Origin: Coniferiporia sulphurascens
Lineage: Eukaryota; Basidiomycota; Agaricomycetes; Hymenochaetales; Hymenochaetaceae
Direction of reading: 5' to 3'
Length of the DNA stretch: 64,000 nucleotides
NCBI GenBank assembly: GCA_002794785.1
Contig: NBBA01000004.1
Span: 1,240,001 to 1,304,000 of the forward strand
Position numbers and translations under genes: made by a program. Within the stretch, counting starts at the first letter, position 1; every line of letters begins with the position of its first letter. Below the pieces are notes generated by a model. The model was given only the letters and a program-made list of their open reading frames with translations, searched no databases and was not told where the DNA came from. Positions 1 through 11,250 of this stretch are shown one piece after another.

Positions 1-582
1 GCCGTGACCTTCACTAGGTCGACCTACTGAGGTTCTCGTTTCCCCAGCTAGACGTGCGCTTCTATATACCGACCGATTAGGTCTGCTCAAGCTCCGTCTC
101 TCGACGCTCAAATCGAAACGCTGCAAGAGTGGAACGAGCAACGGCGTATTGTGTCCAGAAGCATTTTTGGACGTTGTTGCGGAGAAGCTGGCGTATACAT
201 CGGCGATGTTCATTCAAATCGAACTCCTTGAGCATTTCTTTTACCAGGTAAGCCCGGCGCCCACATACGATGAGTGAAGATCTAAGTATTATTTACTTCT
301 GTCCCCAGTTCCCTCGGGAGGTAGGCTCAAGACTTAGTCCCGACACTGACCATAAGGAAATGGTTGCATTCGCGAGGGAAAACCCCGTTGTTAGGAAGCA
401 TCTCGATTTACAAGAACGCAAAGACAACCTCGAGGAGGTAAGCTCGTCACTTCTTTACCCCCGTTCACTAACTAAGAAAATCGCATCAGATCATGAAACA
501 GCTCAACAGCCTCACAATCCTACGCAAAGGCACTCAACCCCCGCCCCGACAACCCAGAGGTCTTTTCCGGGGCGTTTTCTAG
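1..582 (+). CDS. MGM1: Mgm1/OPA1-type mitochondrial dynamin GTPase, C-terminal part only
   Basis: This is the 3' end of a gene entering from the left edge. Three exons can be read: about 18-247, 309-437 and 490-582, with introns at 248-308 and 438-489. The product contains the segments [37 protein letters not shown] and [13 protein letters not shown], which match the stalk and GTPase-effector end of Mgm1/OPA1, the inner-membrane dynamin that drives mitochondrial inner-membrane fusion and cristae maintenance. The GTPase domain lies outside the window. The first exon probably begins after an acceptor AG at 16-17, because an in-frame stop lies just upstream. The family call rests on recognised sequence; the last 30 residues are weakly conserved. 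The next gene is convergent. Confidence 0.85.
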
Positions 583-1571
583 TGATATGTTTATTTGCAT
601 CGGCCCGCGTAGTCTATCCCCTCTTCACCTTTGATCTTGTACTTTCACCACCCACTCTCTACTCAGCGCTCCCGCTAGCATACACTCGTAATTTGGTTAG
701 AGCCGTCTGATAACACGGAATGTACAGTATGTTTATCTGCTTAATTCAGACCCTTACTTTCTTCTTCTATGAGCCTTCCCATGCTGCAATTGCTGTGCTC
801 CGTAGTCCGGACATCCATGCGCATTAATATTCCTCGGAGTCTGTCGCGGTCGGAACACGCTGCAAGGCGCAAAACACGATGTGATTATACCGAAGTAATT
901 GCCTTTCTTGGAGAACACGTGGGCGTCAACTTCACGTATAGTGTTCCATATTTGGCAGTCCCCTCGCGTCCCTGGCTTCTCACCGCCTCCTTTGTCTTTG
1001 ACTAAGTTTAGGCGTTATTTTACTGACTTCAGCCCTACCCGAGGAAACGCACATCACGCACCATGAAGTGCTCTAACACATTACTACCTCCAGGCTAATT
1101 GCTGTTATGCGCGATTTTATTCTGCTACCTGCCGATACAGTTTGGCCACAATGACTGGGGCATAATCAGCTGAGAAAAAAATCATTGACCGTGCATTCTT
1201 GCTGGAAGCTATTTTAAGGAACCTTGGCTGGTCTTATATGTGGCGCCTTTTCCCTTTGTTTCTTAAACTCGGCCTATGATGCACATGTTATCCTGCGCGC
1301 GCTTTTATCTGTCTTTCAACATGCATCCAACAGGTTATTTAATCTCTAATCTAAACTGCCAAGCCTGTTCTGAGACGATTGACTCGTCAATAGACCGGGT
1401 TCCCTTTGTAAGTCATTAACAAAGCGAATGTGCAGTGGTTTCGCACGTTAACATTTAAGATTTTTCTTTCTTTACCTAGAATACAAAAAAACAATGGAAA
1501 CGTATTTGATCGCACCCGAATTGATGAGCGTGGGCCGCCATTATGGAAGATCGAAGCTGTATCTGCGCTTG
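583..1571. other. intergenic, between convergent genes
   Basis: This stretch separates the 3' ends of MGM1 and the first phosphate transporter. It should hold both 3' untranslated regions. I see no conserved open frame, RNA gene or repeat in it. Confidence 0.6.
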
Positions 1572-3646
1572 CTAGTCGTCTTCACTCTTCTGCCCTGCGA
1601 TACCCACGATGAAGACCTCCTGGTCCTCGTTCGAAATATCTTCGAGGGTGCGTCCCATTGTCTCTGGTAAGAGCATCGTGGAAAAGACACCCGACAGCAT
1701 GAAAAGGGCGAAGATCTCAAGGCTGTATGCAGAAATCAGTGTTAGTTTACCTATCGAAAAAAGGAGATGCCATACATGTGTTTGACGAAGTTGTTTGTGC
1801 CTCCAATGTCCTTGAGACGCGCGAATCCGACCTGCGCTATAACAGCGCCGACTTTACCGGACGCAGCGGAGATGCCGCACGCTGTGCTCCTATAGCGCGT
1901 CGGGAACGCCTCTCCAGGGAAGACCCCCACCGTTGAGTTCGGACCAAAGTCGGAGAAGAAATTCGAGAGGCAATACAGGAACACAAACACCTTTGTTCCG
2001 GAGACGGTTTCGTTCAGCTTTTCGTACGCCAAGCCCATAATTGCGAAAAGGATCGTGAGCATGACGAACCCCATGAGCTGGATCGGCTTGCGCCCCCAGA
2101 CTTCGATGAGCCAGACGGTCATATACGCTCCTGGAATTTGGCCGGCCACGGTGAGGACGAGGTTCCCGATACAGATGTTGCGCAGGTTCTGATACACCTT
2201 GTTCGTGCCTGTAAAGCCCGCCGACGGTGTCCCGAAGCCGATTGCAGTGAGGATAATCGACGTGTTCAGACCGAGACCATAAAATGCGATCTGCACACAT
2301 ACTTAGCGAACTTTAAACCGGGGGAGAAAACCAAGGGGGAAGGATCACATCAATAGCGAACCAGCTCCAACATGTGCCAATGAGGATTTTCTTATTCTCC
2401 CACTTGGAGAAGTACGCGATGAAATCACGCCTGGAGGCCTTGGGCGCGGCGACGTGCTGTACGGTTGCGTCGGGGTCGATTACGAACGTACCTTTTGCAA
2501 GGAAATTCTCAATGTCGCTGGAGGCTTGCTGTACGTTTCTTTCGATGTCCATGGTAAAGCGTGGTGTCTCTGGGATGGTGAGACGATAGTAGACCGCGAC
2601 GCATCCGGGCAAACTTCCGAGGCCGATTAGCAGGCGCCACATGTAATCAATGTGCTTCAGATTGTCTGGGTCATCGTTTAGAAGGGCGGACTTGAAAGCG
2701 GAAACGATGACGAGAGCGACGAGAGCAGCAACTTAGGGCCATTAAATAAGCCTAGCCGTTCAAAATCAAGAGAGCTCATAGAACGTGCCGAAGGTTCCCC
2801 AGCCTTGCGCCGCGCCGACCGCCGTTATCAAACGTCCGCGAACTTTTGTCGAAGCGAACTCGGAAGGGATCACTGTAGATAAAGGGTAGTCCCCCCCAAT
2901 TCCTATCCCCATCTGAATGCAGAATCAATAGTTACTCTCAAATGTTCAGTGTTGGATTACTCACAAAAAATCTCCAGACAATAATGACCGCGAAAATATT
3001 CACAGACTGAGCCTGGCCGGCAAGGGCCTGGCCGAAGCAGCCGATGATAATGATGATCATTTCAACGCCATCTACGTTGATTGAAATCATCATCCATGTT
3101 TTAGTTGAAGCGACTCATTGGAAGAGGTACTCACACATGCGTTTCCTGCCGAGAATATCCGCGAGCCAGCCGAAGAGGAGTTGTCCAAACACGGTGCCGA
3201 CTGGGGTCGCGACTTTGACGCCCAGATCTTGGTTTGTCGAAAGGACTTGGCCTTTTCCGTACACATAGCCAAGCATGGTCGAGGCGATGTTAATCTGCTG
3301 GGCTTCAAGTCCGGCTCATTTTTGCGTGCGGAGGAGAGAGCTCACGGCGAAGATGTCATAACTGGGTAAACGCATTATCACACCGAGGTTGAGTGCGCAT
3401 AGTACAGACAGCAGGAACGACGAAACTCACGCGTCCGTGAAGAATCCAACGCCAGTGATAACGATAATCTTGAAATGGAACCGTCTACACCATCATCAAT
3501 TCTGGAATTAATAGCGGAATACAAAACACACACGAGAAGCGGGCATTGTCCACCTCAGCGAGAGCAGCTCGGCGGCGCTCATTGAGGTTGTGAGTCAGTA
3601 GCTCAGCGTGTCCAGATTTCTTCTCCGAGACATATTCCAGGTCCAT
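1572..3646 (-). CDS. PHO84: PHO84-type high-affinity inorganic phosphate transporter (MFS), copy 1
   Basis: Multi-exon minus-strand gene for a 12-helix major facilitator phosphate:H+ symporter of the plasma membrane. The start at 3644-3646 opens MDLEYVSEKKSGH, followed by the family's ALAEVDNARFS element and ITGVGFFTDAYDIFA. Later exons give VATPVGTVFGQLLFGWLAD, LGRKRM, the signature GIGIGGDYPLS, then YMWRLLIGLGSLPG, IPETPRFTMDIE, FPGEAFPTRYRSTACGIS and a C-terminus ending PETMGRTLEDISNEDQ and a short acidic tail. No frame break was found. The intron at 2732-2788 needs a GC donor; its position matches a GT-AG intron in the second copy at 34.6-36.7 kb. The family assignment is strong; affinity and regulation cannot be read from sequence. 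Confidence 0.93.
2732..2788 (-). other. probable GC-AG intron in PHO84 copy 1
   Basis: After the codons for GWGTF plus one base, the intron starts GCACGT and ends CTAAG; the next exon restores VAALVALVIVSAFK. The paralogue has GTACGC at the same codon phase and place. The nearest GT donor would put the next exon out of frame. Confidence 0.7.
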
Positions 3647-5203
3647 TTTTGCTCCACCCTACGGAGGGGGGGGATGAAGGGGGTGAGGGGAGGAGGAGGG
3701 AGCGAATAGTGGCAGTCTGACAGTAATTTATATAAAGACACCACATATTTGGCATAGAGCCCCATTCTGTGCACTCTGTCCACGGGGGAAACTCAGACTC
3801 TTCCCAGCTTTCTTCCTTTGGTCGAATCCATCCAGAGTACCTTGAGCGTGCGTCGATACGCGTCCTGATTGGACGGGACGCTGTGGATTTGTGGCTCTTC
3901 GACTTACGTAAGAAATTGATCGTCCCGCCATTGCCGCCAATCTCCAAAAGGGTTTTGTTTCCGAGTCCGACGACCTTGTGCTGTGTTTTTTTTTTCCATC
4001 TCCGCGAACCATGGGTACATGCTTTGAAGTCGCGCAGTAGCCGCTCATGCACCCCGGTGCTGCCAGTGTCGGCCCAAGCTGCGTTCGGAGAATCTGCCAG
4101 GGCCTGGACATCATCTAGTACGTGTAACAGGATCGTCTGCGATTAAAATTAGGAGCTTAAGAGGAGGCTTCATCGTGAGCACTGGCACCAATCTGTCACA
4201 TACGGATCATTAATCGCAATTACAGTATGTATCTACAGACCCGGCACAGGCACCACGATATACAGAAGCGCGTACGGGGTAATCCTGGGCCAACCATTCT
4301 TCCACGCACAGTTCCTGAGCTCTGAGCTCAGTACCTTTGCCACTGGCAGGGAGCTCGGTACTTTCTCGTCGACTTTTCTGCACACACGCCTACTGCAGTG
4401 CCAGTACGTGGACTTTCCTCGTGGGCTGCTGTGATGAACTCAACAGCTTATACCTAAGCCTCTTCCTTCCTCGCCAGTTGCTGACTACGTCTCCGTGATT
4501 ACAGGCATAAATTTTGTCCCCCATCGCGAACTATATCCCGGTTGACAGCCACGGGAATCTCGCTAATTTAAGATACACCAAATATCACTTCTTCCCTCAG
4601 GAGACATATTTTCTGGTTCTCGTGATCAGATATGCTAATGGGGTACACTCGGGCCACGACCGCGAATAGTCCGGGGAAATGGCCAATTAAGCATTCACGA
4701 AACGCTCTTCCGAGTCTCGGAATCGTATGTATGTAAATCGTCCATGGTGGATCTACAGCCTATTGTGCACATGCTACTCCGAGTCGTCGATCCTCCTTAT
4801 GATCGACACACATCCTTGGATGCCATTGCGCGCATAAAATTCGGAGCCCAAATCGCCAAGAACGCACGAAGAGTTGTGGAACATTGCAGAGACGCGATGA
4901 TTCAAATAGGTGTGGTAAAAGGGAGTATTATCCGAAAAGTGTAAAGTACAGACACGATGGATTCCAAGGAGACGAGACGCGGAAGATATGTGAAGCTACA
5001 TGAAGCAGGGCGCGGAACAGGAGGGGTTACATAACAGTATTTGGCGAGAATGAACACAAATGAAGGAGCTTGAGAAAAATGGCAGCCAGAGGGAACAACA
5101 GGTGCGACGAGAAGTTAAAGTAAACAGTCAGTATAAAGTAAAAGTACGTCTCGTATGAATATACAAGTTCGTTGGTATAACAGCTTTGTCAAAGATATTG
5201 ACA
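3647..5203. other. intergenic, upstream of PHO84 copy 1 and downstream of SLM1
   Basis: About 1.55 kb. Overlapping open frames on both strands between 3600 and 4150 have no recognisable homology and show no splice pattern, so they are not called. The stretch should contain the PHO84 promoter and the SLM1 3' region. ACGTG cores (for example near 4116 and 4404) are present, but I see no full CACGTG Pho4-type site. Confidence 0.5.
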
Positions 5204-7186
5204 CTACTCCATAACTTCCGTGAAACGGCTTTCCGCGGGCGCAGGGCCTTCGCCGGTGCCGGTGCCGGTGCCAGTTCCAGAGGGACCGTCATCGACACCA
5301 TCTTGTGCAACACGCGGGGATTGCCCCTCTGGCGCTTTCTCTTGCTGGCGCTTACTCGGGCGACGTGCCACGCCGTTAGCTCCTTCTCCATCTACGTTGC
5401 CATTCGTACGGGGAGAAGTTTTCTTTTCATCCTATAAAACCAGATAAGTGTTAGTTATTGTACAAGGTTAAGATGGATGATGCCACTCACGAGGTAACCA
5501 CTTGACCCAAATTGGTAATTGACACCCTTTTGAGGTTGAGAATACGATGGCGGTACTTGCTCATCGTTTTGATCCATTCCGTCCTGAGCAGGAAGGTACA
5601 AGTCACCGTCTTCGTCCTCGACCTCTTCCTCAACACTTGACCCCTCCTCATCTTCTTCTTCCTCGCTGACGTAGCCTGCAGCGCGCACGGCGGCTTCCAC
5701 CGGTCCGCTCCGTTCCATTTGCTCACTAGCAACGAGATAGCGTGCACAAAGCATACGGATATCGTTCCACCATTCCATCATGTCATCGTGGCTACGCGAA
5801 CGGAAGGTGTAGGCGTGGGATGAGCGGCCAGGAAAGCGCAAACCGCCCGCGGAGGCACCGGTACCGTCCTTACGAGCCTCAATATGGAATTTGTGCGACA
5901 AATTTTTGCCGTGCGAAGACGAAGGGGGACCGAGTGTACAAGCAGGAAGGAACACGGAGAAGATGGGCATGGGCTTTGATGTCGGGTCCGATGAAGCATA
6001 CTCATGCAGGTAACCAGCGGGGGAGAGTACATAGTACGCCTCGCGATAAGTACGTGTAAAGCGCTTCTTGCGTTCAAGGAAACCGCTGTGCACTGGGATG
6101 ACAGACGGATCTTCTTTGCTCGGGTATTGAATAGTCTCGGGGTTTCGAAGAGGAGTCTCTGGGTCAATGAGGTGATCGGAGCGGGCAGAAAATGCAATCC
6201 ATTCGCGATCAGGCGCAAGCGAAGCCATCTGGGTGGCAACTCCTCGCCAGACATCCTGCACAGAGCCGTTCATGCGCGATTGCCATTCGTCGTACGTTTG
6301 CCAGGCGGACTGAATGGCACGCACAATGCCTTCTTCGAAGTGCGCAGAGTTCTGTTGCATAATAATGACAGATTTCTGCAGAGCATTTTCTTCATGAACT
6401 TGCTTTTGCAATTGACGAGCGACAGCATTGTTTGCCACAAAACTGGACGCGTTGCATAAGTAATTGGATAAAGGGGAAATATATTCGAAAACTTACGGGT
6501 CGTCTTTGGAAGAAACGGTCATGGGCGAGTTCTTGAAAACTGCAATGTTCTTCGCCAGTTCTCCGACGAGCTTTGTCGACAGTTCGCGTTCCTTGGCAAC
6601 ATTTGTGGCCAGCTTTCCGGTGTCATTCTGGACATTCTATAATAAAAGTTCCTTAGTCGGGCAAAGTCAACGCGTATTAACTGTTGACGTACCTTGATGT
6701 GTGCTTTTATCTCCGTACGTAGCTTTTGAAGGTGCTGGACTATGGAGCTGTCGATCGTTTTGCCCAAGTTGGCGTGCTGGTCCGCGATGGCTCGGGTCTT
6801 GTCGCGAACACCGTAATAAATGTCCTGCGAGAAGGATGCGACGTCAGAAAGTAAAGAGAAACTTAAGACGCAGAACATACCTGCATACCACCCTCCCCGA
6901 GGAACTGATTTCCGGTGCGGAAGGGAACCTGGATGACGGCCCCAAGCTTGGTGAGCTCCCGCGCAATATTGTTCTCAATGTCTGCGATGCCCTCGAAATA
7001 GGCTATGAGCTGCTTGACGATAGCCTTCCATGCAACGAAGCGATCGATGAGGACGTCAGAAGGACGGAGGTCACTTGGAGCAATATTCTTCTTTATAAGA
7101 GACTGGCTCCTGCTTATGTTGGACCCATGTTTGCTGTTTCGAGAGAGTGAAGTCGCGCGCGACACGGTCGCGCCTTCGTTGTGCAT
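5204..7186 (-). CDS. SLM1: SLM1/SLM2-like phosphoinositide-binding PH and BAR-like protein
   Basis: Minus-strand gene, at least five exons, first ATG at 7184-7186 (MHNEGATVSRATSLSRN). A long helical region (ADIENNIARELTKL, QHANLGKTIDSSIVQHLQKL, VAKERELSTKLVGELAKN) fits the F-BAR-like half. It is followed by a PH domain starting near SVIPVHSGFLERKKRFTRTY and ending near SRSHDDMMEWWNDIRML. The tail is acidic (EEEEDEEGSSVEEEVEDEDG) and ends in Gly-Thr repeats before FTEVME. In yeast, Slm1 and Slm2 bind PI(4,5)P2 at eisosomes and recruit TORC2 to its targets; the same role is inferred here. Introns at 5432-5490 and 6443-6496 have canonical borders. It is divergent from PHO88. Confidence 0.88.
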
Positions 7187-7841
7187 GGCGATGGGGGGGG
7201 TGGAAGGAGGAAGTCGAGGGGTGGAGTAGAGAAAGGTGAGGCTGCGTCTGGTGGAAGGGAAGGCGCGGTTGAGCGATGCTATAAGAAGCAAGCGCGAAGC
7301 TGACGTCACTCGGCGAAGCGACTAGGCTAAGAGTAGCATCGGAGGAGCTGCTGTCATTATTTATTATTAATATATTCCGCGCACGGCACTATCTGAGACT
7401 CTCCAATATCCTTGTCCTTTTCTTGTCTTTTAGGTTATAGGCCTGATTATGTTAGTGCAAATCTTATCATCGAAAGTGGGGCGGGGAAGTTAGACTGCAG
7501 TAAAAACGTCATCTACTTGCACTTGCATACGGCTTGGTAGTTCATCTCAGTATTAGCTCATTAAATTGTTAGCGAAATAAATGTTAGGCATAATAATCAT
7601 GCCCGGATTTAATTTTAATTTCCCGCAAACACACTCGAGATCTCAGTAAGACCCCTTCAGGGACTTTCGTCGAACGAGGCCGAGAACGCACAGGTGACGT
7701 GACGGGAATCCAGTCACGTTCTGATGGGCCCTCCAAGACGTGTCCATACGCGTGTCCTCGACCAGACTCTCTTTTCAGCCAGTTCTCGTCTCAACTCCAA
7801 ATTCACCATCCGGTCCTCGGTTTTTTCATTCAACGGTCAAG
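7187..7841. promoter_or_regulatory. divergent intergenic region between SLM1 and PHO88
   Basis: The two start codons face away from each other across 655 bases, so this stretch must hold both promoters. It includes an AT-rich part around 7355-7620 and a pyrimidine-rich stretch shortly before the PHO88 start. No specific factor site is claimed. Confidence 0.5.
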
Positions 7842-8824
7842 ATGAGCGCACAAGTGCAGAACCTCATTATCTCGCTCGCCGCCATGCAGCGTATGTGTTT
7901 TCTTCTGGTTTCTTAAATTCGGGACTTGGTCACAAGCAAAATTGGTCGTCTGTCCAGTCGCGCGCAAAATCCCTTTTGACGACCCTCAGACGCTCAACTA
8001 CGTCCGTGTGGGCTATGTCTCCGTCCAGTTGCTTGTACTCGCCACGTACTACTACATCTCTATGAAGGTACGTTTGTCTCGCTTGCGATTGTGCATACGT
8101 GTCATATGTCCAGGACAACTGATGTTCTACCTAACTTTCACGCGATAGATTAAGCAAAAGAACGACCAGACTGTACTCAAATATGGTGTGCACTCTTTTT
8201 TCTACTCGAATGTGCCCTGAAAAGCTGATTTGAATTGCGTACTCGCGTAGTCGAGCCTGCAAGTCCAATGGTAAGCCCCCTCTCCCTTCTCAACTTGCCT
8301 CGGTTGTTTTACTCATTTTCGTCAAGGCGGGAGGCTCTGGCTCTCTGGTGACTACGACCGTGCGCGACTACGACCTCGGAGAGGTCTCCAAGTTGGTGCG
8401 TTTTCCTTATCTTGACCGTCAGCACACACAAAACTTACGTGTTCACCTGTCATTTCTATCTTTACGCACTGCAGGTCCGCAGCGTGTACATCGGCTTGGC
8501 CATGATGGGTTTCCTTCACGTATACATGAAGTTCACGCAGCCGCTCTTTATTCAGGGTCTCATGGGCCTCAAGGGCCTGTATGACGCGAAACCCGTCGCA
8601 ATTTACATCCTTGGCAAGCCGGCAGAGGGCGACCTCAAGCGTCCCTTCAAGTCCGGTGGCGGCATGTTTGGTGGTACGTTCATCTTGCCCTTCTGGTCTA
8701 CCCATTTGGCCATATGGCTCATCGCAATATTTTATTGTTACCAGGCGCTGGCGCAGAGCCTCAGACGGACAAGGCTGCGATCGACGAGGCAGAAAAGAAG
8801 GTCGGCTCAAAGAAGGATGACTGA
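7842..8824 (+). CDS. PHO88: Pho88/SND3 ER membrane protein
   Basis: Small spliced gene of about 185 residues, the usual length for the family. It starts MSAQVQNLIISLAAMQ and continues LARKIPFDDPQTLNYVRVG, ASPMAGGSGSLVTTTVRDYD, RSVYIGLAMMGFLHVYMKFT, GKPAEGDLKRPFKSGGGMFG and a lysine-rich end KKVGSKKDD. Two hydrophobic segments are visible. Pho88 was named for a phosphate phenotype; in yeast it is now known as Snd3, part of the SRP-independent pathway delivering proteins to the ER membrane. The first intron starts at 7891. Its closeness to PHO84 is notable, but the modern function does not require a link. Confidence 0.92.
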
Positions 8825-9272
8825 GCTATTGTTCTATGATATACTACGTGCCATGTATACAGACTGCTCGACTGCTTCTTTCGCACTTTATATATATAGA
8901 GGGCATGGATGCTTAAATCTGGAATGCTGGGTGGCGTACGGAGCTTTCGTTATACCAGATAGCTGTGATTGAGGGAATATTAATGTCGGAGGAAGATTGC
9001 TCTGGTAAGAATATGGACCGGCGTGAGTTAAATTACTGTGGGTCATGATTCTCCTCTTATCACGCTACAAATTGCAAACATTCGAATAGTAGCGAGAACT
9101 TGAAAAATCCCAATCTGAGGATTTGGAATTATACGAGTGTGCACGGGTAATCCCGGGAGTCGCCTTCCCACGCTCGCTGGCCGACGGTTGCAGAGCACAC
9201 CGCACACGACGATTTCTCCGCACCCTCATCCCTACCTAGAAAATCCATTAAAAAAAGGCAGCACTAGTGAGG
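8825..9272. other. intergenic between PHO88 and ATP20
   Basis: About 450 bases: the 3' region of PHO88, then the ATP20 promoter. Nothing else recognised. Confidence 0.5.
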
Positions 9273-10031
9273 ATGTCCCGAGCCTTCCTCACCAGCCTGC
9301 GCAGCTCGCGCCCGTCGTCCTCGTCCGTCTTCACGCGCGCGGCAAGAGCGCCGCGCCGGTTCAACTCGACCAACTCGACGCAGCAGAAGGCTCAGGAGGG
9401 CGCACAGAAGGCGCAGGAGAAGGCGCAGGAGGTGCTTGCGGCCGCGCAGAAGGTGCTTGCGAAGACGTTGGAGGCGGCGAAGAAGGCGAGTGGAGGCGTT
9501 GGAGAGCGCGTTGGGAACTTGTTTGGATGTACGTTGTTATTTTTCTTCCTCTCTGCTTTTGGGCGAAGTGCTGACGTTGCTGTCTTTTTGTTTTTGTTTT
9601 GTCTACCGCTACAACTGTTATGGGATGTTGTCTTGGTTGTGTGTTGGGGAATGTTCGCTGTCAATTACGCAGCGTACCGCGAACCGTTACTCTATAACCT
9701 TTCCGTCGGGCGCGAGTTGCTCAAGCAGGTGTACCTTGCCGAGCGACTGCAGCCGCCGACGTCTGTCGGAGCCGTCACGAGCGCATACCAGTCTCTCTGG
9801 CAGCGCGCGAGCAGTCCTGCATACTGGCGCGAGATCCTGCGCACGGGCGAGTACAAGCGCGTCGGCGTTTACGCGCTGGAGGCGTACGGGATCTTCAAGG
9901 TACGTTTCTTTTTTGTGTGTACAAGAAAGGGGAAAGTTTAATTAATCTTTGTGTCCTTCTTCCTCCTTCTGTCTCTATAGATTGGCGAGATTGTGGGGCG
10001 CAGGCACCTTGTTGGCTACGAGTTGGACTGA
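9273..10031 (+). CDS. ATP20: mitochondrial F1Fo-ATP synthase subunit g
   Basis: Three exons: 9273-9528, 9673-9899 and 9981-10031. The N-terminus (MSRAFLTSLRSSRPSSSS..) is rich in Arg and Ser with no acidic residues, as expected for a mitochondrial presequence. An Ala/Lys/Gln heptad-like stretch follows (AQKAQEKAQEVLAAAQKVL). The conserved part is YREPLLYNLSVGRELLKQVY, ALEAYGIFKIGEIVGRR and HLVGYELD, matching the Mito_ATP-synt_G family. Subunit g sits in the membrane part of complex V and is needed for its dimerisation and cristae shape. The ATG at 9273 is preferred because it begins the presequence. MGM1, a second cristae-shaping gene, lies about 9 kb away; no functional linkage is implied. 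Confidence 0.9.
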
Positions 10032-11250
10032 TAGAATTCCATCCTCTTAAGAGGAGTAATCACTTTTTCTTTTGGCTTTCGCTTCTGCAAATAGACGAGC
10101 GTACCCTCGATTGAGTGTTCGTGCAGGATCTCTGATGCCTACAGGCAAAACATGGAAGAAGAACAGTGATAGGAACCAACCTTGTGAAGTTCACCGTGGG
10201 GTGACGGTAGTTCGCACGTCTGACTTTAAACCGAGGAGGAACCTCCTATCTATCGAGTCCGATTATACCACGGATTGATCAAAACTACATACTTCAAAGC
10301 GCAGCCCCCGGCTTCTGAGAGCACGCATCTTCTGATGTTGGTCGACCCGACTCAATGAATAGTCGGTTCTTTTGACCGGCGCTCGCCTCTTGTTGAGCGA
10401 AGCTTTTTTTTCTCATTCAGCCCCTGCTCGCCGACAGCGAGGCCTTTAGGCTGTCGCTCCCATCATCAGCAGACTACTCTCGCTTCCGATCGCTAGCCCT
10501 GCAGGCGCGGAACGGAAGAGGATCGGTATTTCGTTTTACGAATCTCTGAGTAATTAGACGGAGGTTCGCATGAGTACTCCTGTAGGCACGTGGTTGCACG
10601 TGATGTGCTTGTGTGGCTTTCCGTGAGGACGGCCGTGAAAAGGAGAAAGAAAAAAAACGGCGAAGGAAATTTTATGTAGGTGATTGGAAGCGTACAGTGC
10701 ATGTGCTGGATTAGACGTACAAACGTGGTCCTGATTTAGACCGGAGCTAAGATAAGGCTTTAATGAACATCAAGTCTTGATGGTCCCTTTAATTTTCAAT
10801 GTACGGGGGTATCTACCGGGAACCGCATCTGCATACAGTGAAAGCTGAGACCTTCCGCCCGAGCCATGTCGCCAAGCGGACGCGCCCGAACGCCCGACGA
10901 CGGGCGTCCGTGTCTCCGTATGCTGCCATGACGGACCCCGTCCCCGAGTCGGGTGAGCCGGATCTGCGCTGCCTTGCCCGCGTGCGCAGCCGGCGCGGGG
11001 AATATAATTAAGTATAAGACAGAAGCAGATCAAGACCCGGCTTTTCCGTGAGGGTACTGTCTGTACCTTACTTGCTCCGCCTTTTTCTCTTGCACCACTG
11101 CCTTCATCTATCTTCCTCCTGTTCACCGCCTCCCGCATCACACATCCCGCATCACACACATACACACACATACACATCCTTCATCTTCATCGCTCCACTT
11201 TCATCTACCTCCGATCAACGGGATAATCATTATCGGATAAGGAAAGAAGG
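10032..11250. other. intergenic between ATP20 and uricase, with hairpins
   Basis: About 1.2 kb. It holds three short inverted repeats at 10347-10455 (listed separately), a GC-rich block near 10850-10995, and the uricase promoter. A TATA-like AATATAATTA at 11001-11010 is followed by pyrimidine- and CA-rich leader sequence up to the ATG at 11251. No coding frame is convincing. Confidence 0.5.
10347..10455. repeat. three consecutive short hairpins plus a T-run
   Basis: Perfect stems: CCGACT/AGTCGG at 10347-10366; CGCTC/GAGCG at 10380-10399, followed by AAGC and eight Ts; and CGACAGC/GCTGTCG at 10432-10456. The T-run after the second stem resembles a Pol III stop, but no A/B boxes or tRNA fold could be recognised. 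Confidence 0.35.

Noticed and set aside
3603..4146. Overlapping open frames on both strands upstream of PHO84 copy 1
   Set aside because: No recognisable motif, no splice pattern and mutual overlap; more likely chance open frames in GC-balanced promoter sequence.
10190..10265. Possible tRNA-like sequence (partial acceptor pairing, GTCTGACTTTAAACC region)
   Set aside because: Six of seven acceptor pairs can be drawn, but no D-arm, anticodon stem or canonical GGTTCRA T-loop fits.
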